NCBI RefSeq assembly: GCF_022965805.1
Contig: NW_027330869.1
Coordinates: 79,439-143,438 of the forward strand
Reading direction: 5' to 3'
Source of the DNA: Primulina eburnea
Taxonomy: Eukaryota; Streptophyta; Magnoliopsida; Lamiales; Gesneriaceae
DNA: 64,000 nt
Shown: positions 57,768 to 64,000 of the stretch, one piece after another
Layout: every line of letters begins with the position of its first letter
Position numbering within the stretch: the first letter of the stretch is position 1
The notes under the pieces: generated by a model
The model's input: only the letters and a program-made list of their open reading frames with translations
The model's database searches: none
Told to the model about the DNA's origin: nothing
Program-made: the position numbers and the translations under genes

Positions 57768-57852
57768 CCTTGACCTCTAGTCGTCCTAGGACCCTACCTA
57801 GCCTTCGAATCTGACCCTGGTCAAGCCCCAGCCAGCCATGACAACCCCCAAG
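57763..57852 (+). repeat. Second copy of the 90-bp left flank
   Basis: CACTACCTTGACC...GACAACCCCCAAG at 57763-57852 repeats 52395-52485 with few changes (91 against 90 bases). The first copy ends exactly where the LTR begins at 52486. The second continues into new sequence (CCCATGCAAAAGC) up to 57950. Confidence 0.85.
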
Positions 57853-57950
57853 CCCATGCAAAAGCAACGAGCCACTTGAACCACACATGCACATAAAACT
57901 CAAAAACTCACGGCCTTTTCATGATAAAATCCTACAGTTCCCAGCGTTGT

Positions 57951-59842
57951 TGTAATGCCTGGAATTTAATCCTGGTAATCTGTAATTATTGAACTATAAT
58001 TTGATATGATACGAAAGGATTAATTCGGGACACGAATAAGGATTTTCATATGAATTGTGCAAAGTTTTTAAAGAACTAGTGGCGCCCGAGCGGTAGAAAA
58101 TGACCTGCCCGAGCGCCAGTGTTCAGTGGTAGGCATGTTGGGCAGAAAGTATGGCGCCCGAGGGGAATATTTTAAACCGCTTGGAGCGCCAATGTGCAAT
58201 CCGAAAATGCTCGGACAGAGATGCCGAGCTCGAGCGGTGGTTTATCACCGCCCGAGGCCGACCAGGTTCAAGAGAAGTAGCCACGTATAAGTTTGCAATG
58301 CATAGGGATATATAATACGTAGAATCCTTGCAATTCTTCAGAGGAAATATCAGAATCGTAGAGAGAGCTTCTTGAGAAGAGTGAAAAATCCTTACGCTTA
58401 TTTAGTTCAATCCGTCCTGTCAAATTTTGAATCCTGACTTCGGTACTGTAGTCCCTATCGACGTAGGCTACAACTGGACGTAAGTTTGCTACGTTTTGAC
58501 ATGCTTTTGAAATTATGCTATTGTCAGAATTCAATAGGAATTCATATATGATGTTCTTGACATGTAGACAATCGTAGAATCGAAGTCAGATGAGAAAAGA
58601 CTTGATTATGGAATTGTTATGAAATTTTCTGAGATATATTAGATTATATCAGGACAGATTTGAATTACGATTGGATTACAGAGTATATTGGATATGGAGT
58701 TATGGATTGTAACTGTGATCTGAGGATATTGTATTGACGGGGATATTGAAATTGTACCGTTATGACCGTGATTTTGAATTAAATCAAGATTGATCAGATT
58801 GTAATTGATTTTGAAAGGTATATTGACATGAGATTATTGATATTGTCATTGCCAGACAGACTGTGAATTCAGGACTTCGACTGAGCCAGAACCGACGAAA
58901 GAAAGGTATAAGTCAATGTGGTATTGGGAGATCGACTTGAGTCGGATTAGACTTGAGTTTCCCTAAATCACATACTTTACTTTATTGCATTGATATTTGC
59001 ATTGATGTGACTCGATGTAGCATTGTTCTCTTGGAATTAAGATATAGCATGGTATCAGATGAGTTAATCCTTGTGACAGAAGTTCCTGATAGATGGTGGG
59101 AATCAGCCAGCGGGAACATTGCAACGATGTCTCAAGATAATGATATTAGCGATAAGAGGCCTACAGATCGGCATGAAGGGATAATGTGCAGGACAGCCAG
59201 GATAGTTTGGTTATATCGAGTATAGGGAATTGGAAATTCTTCTATTACGGAATTCGATATAGGGAAACAGCATATTTGGTTATATCGAGTAATAGGAAAG
59301 GAGTTCTTCTATTACGGAAATTCGATATAGGAATACACACATTGGAAACCGCGATCTCTAGACATAGGGATTGAGTCTAGTCTGAATAAAAAAAAGATTG
59401 TTTATGTTTATGCAGATTTTGATACATATTATTGGGTTACGGCCTAGGATTACATGCTTATATATTGTGTTATATGAGTGCAGGTTTGCGTTGATTTATA
59501 CTGGGATTTATTCTCACCGGAGTTATCCGGCTGTTGTCTTGTCTGTATGTGTACATGACAACAGGTGGGACAGGATCAGGGTCCAGGAGATGAGGAGAGA
59601 TCGTGATTAGAGTGGAGGCTCCGGACTTGGATTGTATATAGGGTTAAACACTTGATATAGTTGTTGAACCTAGTTTGTACTGATTGTAGACGGTACAGGA
59701 CTTGTACTTTATTATATACTGATATGTATTAGCTTGATTTCACTACGTTCCGCATTTTAAAAAAAAATTTAGACCCTGTTTTATAATTGATTAATTAGTC
59801 CCAATGATGATTAAGAACTTGATTAGCGTCCGGGTCCCCACA
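57951..59842 (+). mobile_element. 5' LTR of a Tekay/Del-like Ty3 element
   Basis: It starts TGTAATGCCTGG and ends GCGTCCGGGTCCCCACA (1892 bp). It is the same family as the solo LTR at 6816-8644. A GC-rich palindromic cassette lies at 58081-58262. A 69-bp tandem duplication (TTTGGTTATATCGAGTA...) lies at 59206-59340 and is not seen in the other copies. Open frames within it (58953-59225, 59398-59610) are not genes. Confidence 0.9.
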
Positions 59843-59847
59843 ACAGG

Positions 59848-59859
59848 TGGTATCAGAGC
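59848..59859 (+). other. Primer-binding site
   Basis: TGGTATCAGAGC, complementary to initiator tRNA-Met, five bases after the LTR end. Confidence 0.85.
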
Positions 59860-60101
59860 GATAGATCCTTGAGATTGAGATAGGAGCTAGTGAGCGGGGT
59901 AGAATGTGTTTTCTTTCCCTGCTTTTGATTGCTAGCATGATTTACTGCTTTATATGCATGTTTATCTGTTTATCTGACTTGATTTGAAAACATGTATTAT
60001 TGAGAACGAATCAGAGCCGATTCTGGATCAGCAGTAAGATGATCGGAGGAGGACTGAAATAGAACTTTGGGTTGGGGTTGCTAATCCTTTTGATTTCAGA
60101 T

Positions 60102-63100
60102 ATGCCTCCGAGAAGAATACCAAACAGGGGAGTACATCGAATCCCATGGATGTGACCCTACCAATGGAGCAATTGTTGAAAAGATTTCAGTCATTCCGTT
60201 CACCGACTTTGAAAGGTACGGAGAATTCCGTGGAATGTGAAAGTTGGTTGGACGATATTGAATCGATGTTTGAATCTTTGGAATATACTGAGGAAAAGAG
60301 GGTGAAACTGATAGGACACCAATTGCATGATGTGCTAAACACTGGTGGATCACGACGAAACGGGCATTGGAACAACGAGGTACCATTACCTGGAATGTGT
60401 TTAAGTCTGAATTTTATCTACGGTTCTTCCAGTATCTTATAGGAAGGACAAGGGAGCCGAGTTTGCGAACTTGAGACAAGGCCAGTTAAACATTGAGGAC
60501 TATGTGGCTAAGTTCTCTACATTGCTCCGATTTGCTCCCCATGTAGCTGAACATGATGAGGCCATTGCGGACCAGTTATAAATGGCCTGAATCCAGAAAT
60601 ATTTACTTTGGTGAATACCGGGAGGCCAAACAATTTCACCGATGCCTTGAACGAGCCAAGGGAGCGAAGCGGTCTGATGAGACAGAGAGAGGCTTCGTTT
60701 GTGCTTCCAGTATCGGGACACAACAACCACCTCCTCGATTTGAAGGTGGCAGCAGTAGCAGGAAGAGGGATTTCTTGAGGGCTAGAGGGAAGCAATTCAA
60801 GAAATCTGGAACTAGCTCGTCCAGTTCGAGTGGCTCTAGACAGACCGGTCAGGGCCAGAGCTATACAGGACCGTACTGTGGTACTTGTGGAGGGAGGCAT
60901 TCCACAGATCAGTGCCGAGGAGTGGTTGGCAGCTGTCGTATTTGTGGACAGCAAGGACACTTTGCTCGAGTGTGTCCCCAGAGGAGTGCCCAGGGATCGC
61001 AGGCAGCTGAGTCATCGGGATCAGTGGCTCAGGCAGGTAGACGACCATCTGCCGTTCATACTTTTCAGCCAGCACCGCCTACTCAGTCACAGCAGAGGCC
61101 AGGAGGGGGCCAGACAGTGAGCCAGCCTCCGAGACAGCAGGCCAGAGTTTTTGCTTTGACCGAGGAGCAGGCACAGGATGCACCTGACGATGTAGTTGCA
61201 GGTAACTGTTTTATTTCTGGTTATCCTGCATATGTACTGATTGATACTGGTGCATCTCATACCTTTATTTCTGAGATTTGCATTGAGTCATGTTGTCTAT
61301 TGAGTCATTGTCTGCAGTAGTGTCTGTCACGTCTCCGTTAGGGACAGATTGATATCATGAAATCTGTTAAATCGTGTATACTGCAGTACGATGGGCATAC
61401 GATTGAGTTAGACTGTATTGTGCTTGGTTTATTGATTTTGATTGTATTGTTATCGGTATCGATATGTTGACCAAGTACCGAGCTACAGTCGATTGTTTCC
61501 ACAAGATAGTTCGATTCAGACCTGAGATGGCTGAGGAGTGGAAATTTTATGGTAAGGGTTCTCGTGCAGAATTCCTTTGATATCTGCAATGAATATGACT
61601 CGATTATTGCAGAAAGGGAGCGGATGGATTCCTGGTATTTCAGTTGATTTACTGAAATCGAGCCCATCATTGGCGGATTTGCCAGTGGTGTGTGCGAATT
61701 TGCTGATGTCTTTCCAGATGAGATTCCTGGATTGCCTCCGATTCGAGAGATAGACTTCAGCATTGAGTTAATGCCAGGAACAGTTCCGATTTCTAGGGCT
61801 CCATACAGGATGGCACCGATCGAATTGAAAGAACTGAAAGAACAGTTGGAGGATTTACTGGCCAAGGGGTATATCAGACCGAGTGTATCTCCTTGGGGTG
61901 CTCCAGTACTGTTCGTGAGGAAGAAGACGGGTCGATGAGACTTTGTATCGACTATGCAACTGAACAAGGCAACGGTAAAGAATAAATATCCATTGCCTCG
62001 TATTGATGATTTATTTGATCAGTTGCAGGGTTCATCTGTACATTCAAGATGATTGAGATCTGGATACCATCACTGAGAGTCAGGGATTCTGATATCTCGA
62101 AGACAGCATTAGAACCAGGTATGGACACTATGAGTTTATTGTCATGCCTTTGGTTTGACGAATGCCCAGATGTGTTTATGGGATTGATGAACCGTCTTTC
62201 AAAATATCTTGATGATTTTGTATCATATTCATTGATGACATTTGATTTATTCAAGAATATGATTGAGCATGCAGAACATCTGAGACTGTGTTGAAATTGA
62301 GGGCTGAGAAATTATATGCAAACTGTCGAAATACGAGTTTTGGCTTGAAACATGTGTATTTCTGGGCATATTATATCCGAACGGTATATCTTGATCCCAG
62401 TAAGGTTGAAGTCGTGATTTTGGCCGAGACCTACATCTGTGCCAGAGATTCGCAGTTTTATGGGTTTGGCAGGATATTATCGTCGATTCATTAAAGATTT
62501 TTCGAGTATTGCCAAACCGATTACGCAGTTGACTCAGAAGAATGCTCCGTTTATTTGGTCAGAAGACTGTGAATCCAGTTTTCTGGAATTGAAAAAGAGA
62601 TTGACCAGTGCGCCTGTGTTAACGATTCCTTCAGGTACGTGATTTTGTTGTTTATTGTGATGCATCTCACCGAGGATTGGGTTGTGTTTTGATGCAGCGG
62701 GGGCATGTGATTGCTTATGCCTCGAGACAGCTAAAACCCCATGAAACTCGTTACCCAATTCATGATCTTGAATTGGCAGCCATAGTCTTTGCTTTGAAGA
62801 TATGGCGACATTACCTCTACGGTGAGAAATTTGAAATATATTCTGATCATAAAAGCTTGAAATATCTGTTTTCGCAATCAGAGCTGAATATGAGACAGCG
62901 GAGATGGCTGGATTTACTGAAAGACTTTGATTGTGAGATTAAATATTATCCAGGGAAGTCCAATGCAGCAGCAGATGCGCTGAGTCGAAAGGTATGTTCT
63001 TTGTCCTTAACGACTATGGGTGTTTCCAATTTGATTGAAGACTGGTGCTTGTCTGGATTATCTTTTGAAACAGATTGTCAGCCTTTGAGATTATGTGCTA

Positions 63101-63215
63101 TTCGGGCTGAACCAGAGCTGATTTTGAAAATTAAATCGGCTCAGAAAGTCGATCAGAATGTTCAGAACTCGATTGCGATGGTAAAGGTAGGACATCGATC
63201 AGAGTATTAGGTACG
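60102..63215 (+). pseudogene. Ty3 (Tekay/Del-like) gag-pol pseudogene lacking integrase
   Basis: ATG 60102 opens MPPRRIPNRG but meets a stop after 17 codons. Gag resumes in other frames (60146-60442, 60553-61320), with a zinc knuckle CRICGQQGHFARVC at 60937-60978. Protease has YVLIDTGASHTFIS (61231-61272). RT has [20 protein letters not shown] and [19 protein letters not shown] (61870-61926), then breaks; the YVDD box has become YLDDFVSYS. RNase H is well preserved at 62640-63000 ([60 protein letters not shown]). Shortly after [13 protein letters not shown] the sequence passes straight into LTR, so integrase and chromodomain are missing. It could not move unaided. Confidence 0.92.
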
Positions 63216-63219
63216 TGAC

Positions 63220-63960
63220 AGTGTATAGGAAGCCTGTATTAGACGAGTATTAGAAGAGTGATATTGTGACAGAAGTACCTGATAGTGGTGGGATCGCCAC
63301 GGGCACATTGCACGATGTCACAAGATAATGAATTGGCGAAAGTGCCAAAGTCTATCACGTATAGGTCAGCGGACGATTGGCTATCGATGTGGATAGAATT
63401 GGAGTTTCTTCTATTACTGGTGATCGATATGGAATGCCACGTCTGGAAACCAGGATCCCTAGACTAGGATTGAGTCTAGTCTGAGTCGTGGAGTCACGAG
63501 TATGATTGATAATTTTATATTCATTATGTTTCAGACTTTGATATATATCGGATATCTACTTCATGCTTTATACTGATTATATGATTGCATGTTCGTTGAT
63601 TTATACTGGGATTATATTCTCACCGGAATTATCCGGCTGTTGTCGTGTTTGTATGTGTGCATGACAACAGGTGAGACATGATCAGGGTCGAGGAAATGAC
63701 GAGAGATCATGATTAGAGTGGAGACCACAGACTTTGAAGTTGCTGTAGCTAGGGTTTGGACACTTGATAGCTAGTTGGTGAACCTTAGTCTGTAATGAAT
63801 ATACGCCGTGCAGGATTTGTACCTTATTTTATACTGATATTTATGCTAGTATGATTTCCATTACGTTCCGCATTTAAAAAAAAATTAGACCATGTTTATT
63901 ATAATTGATTAAATTGTCCAAATGACGATTATAAACTTGATTAGCGTCCGGGTCCCTACA
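63220..63960 (+). mobile_element. 3' LTR fragment fused to the pol remnant
   Basis: From about GTATAGGAAGCCTGTATTAG to GGGTCCCTACA it corresponds to the last 740 bases of the family LTR. It matches the solo LTR at 6816-7550 (for example ACCTGATAGTGG, CACGATGTCACAAGAT) more closely than the 5' LTR of its own element. The flank after it (ACATA) does not match the flank before 57951 (GTTGT). Confidence 0.85.
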
Positions 63961-64000
63961 ACATATAGACCAAAAACTCGTCTATACCAAAGAGAAATGA
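63961..64000. other. Right flank, unassigned
   Basis: Forty bases beyond the LTR fragment. Too short to identify. Confidence 0.3.

Overview
This is a stretch of plant nuclear DNA, almost certainly from a eudicot. It has three intron-containing genes with plant-specific products, sitting in AT-rich, transposon-dense DNA that carries Ty1-copia, Ty3-gypsy, PIF/Harbinger and hAT-like sequences. A short palindromic MITE seen seven times resembles repeats I remember from asterid (Lamiales) genomes, but that placement is from memory only. There is no bacterial, viral or CRISPR system.

Layout. 1-3400: decayed PIF/Harbinger DNA transposon. 4155-4336: first MITE copy. 4545-5225: orphan LTR-like fragment. 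6156-6571: hAT-like MITE built from CGGTATACCG words. 6816-8644: solo Ty3 LTR (minus) with a perfect GATTA duplication. 9211-11520: R2R3-MYB gene (plus, three exons) with several upstream ORFs. 12330-22085: a Ty3/Tat compound in which two 5' halves (LTR, PBS, gag, protease, RT) face each other tail to tail, forming an imperfect inverted repeat of about 8 kb with its centre near 18242; a further LTR lies on the left. 23280-28850: hydroxyproline O-galactosyltransferase gene (minus, seven coding exons, long 5'UTR intron). 29561-32177: solo Ty3-type LTR. 35479-40187: nearly complete 4.7-kb Ty1-copia element (minus) with 228-bp LTRs and TGCCC duplications. 40648-42478: S-like T2 ribonuclease gene (minus, four exons, one GC-AG intron). 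44080-48605: decayed Tork-like copia element (plus). 50169-64000: nested Ty3 LTRs, including a non-coding element at 52486-57767 and a Tekay/Del-like element at 57951-63960 that has lost its integrase.

The three genes are unrelated: a nuclear transcription factor, a Golgi enzyme of arabinogalactan-protein glycosylation, and a secreted ribonuclease. They are separate transcription units in retrotransposon-rich DNA. A MITE lies just upstream of both minus-strand genes.

The best candidates for something undescribed are structural. Two LTRs of one Ty3 family carry different GC-rich palindromic cassettes at the same position, and analogous clusters occur in neighbouring LTRs. There is also the tail-to-tail Tat fusion, the MITE with 9-bp target duplications and hairpin-within-hairpin ends, and a 90-bp flank duplication around one LTR element. 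All coordinates were read by eye; splice sites were checked for frame and boundary dinucleotides.
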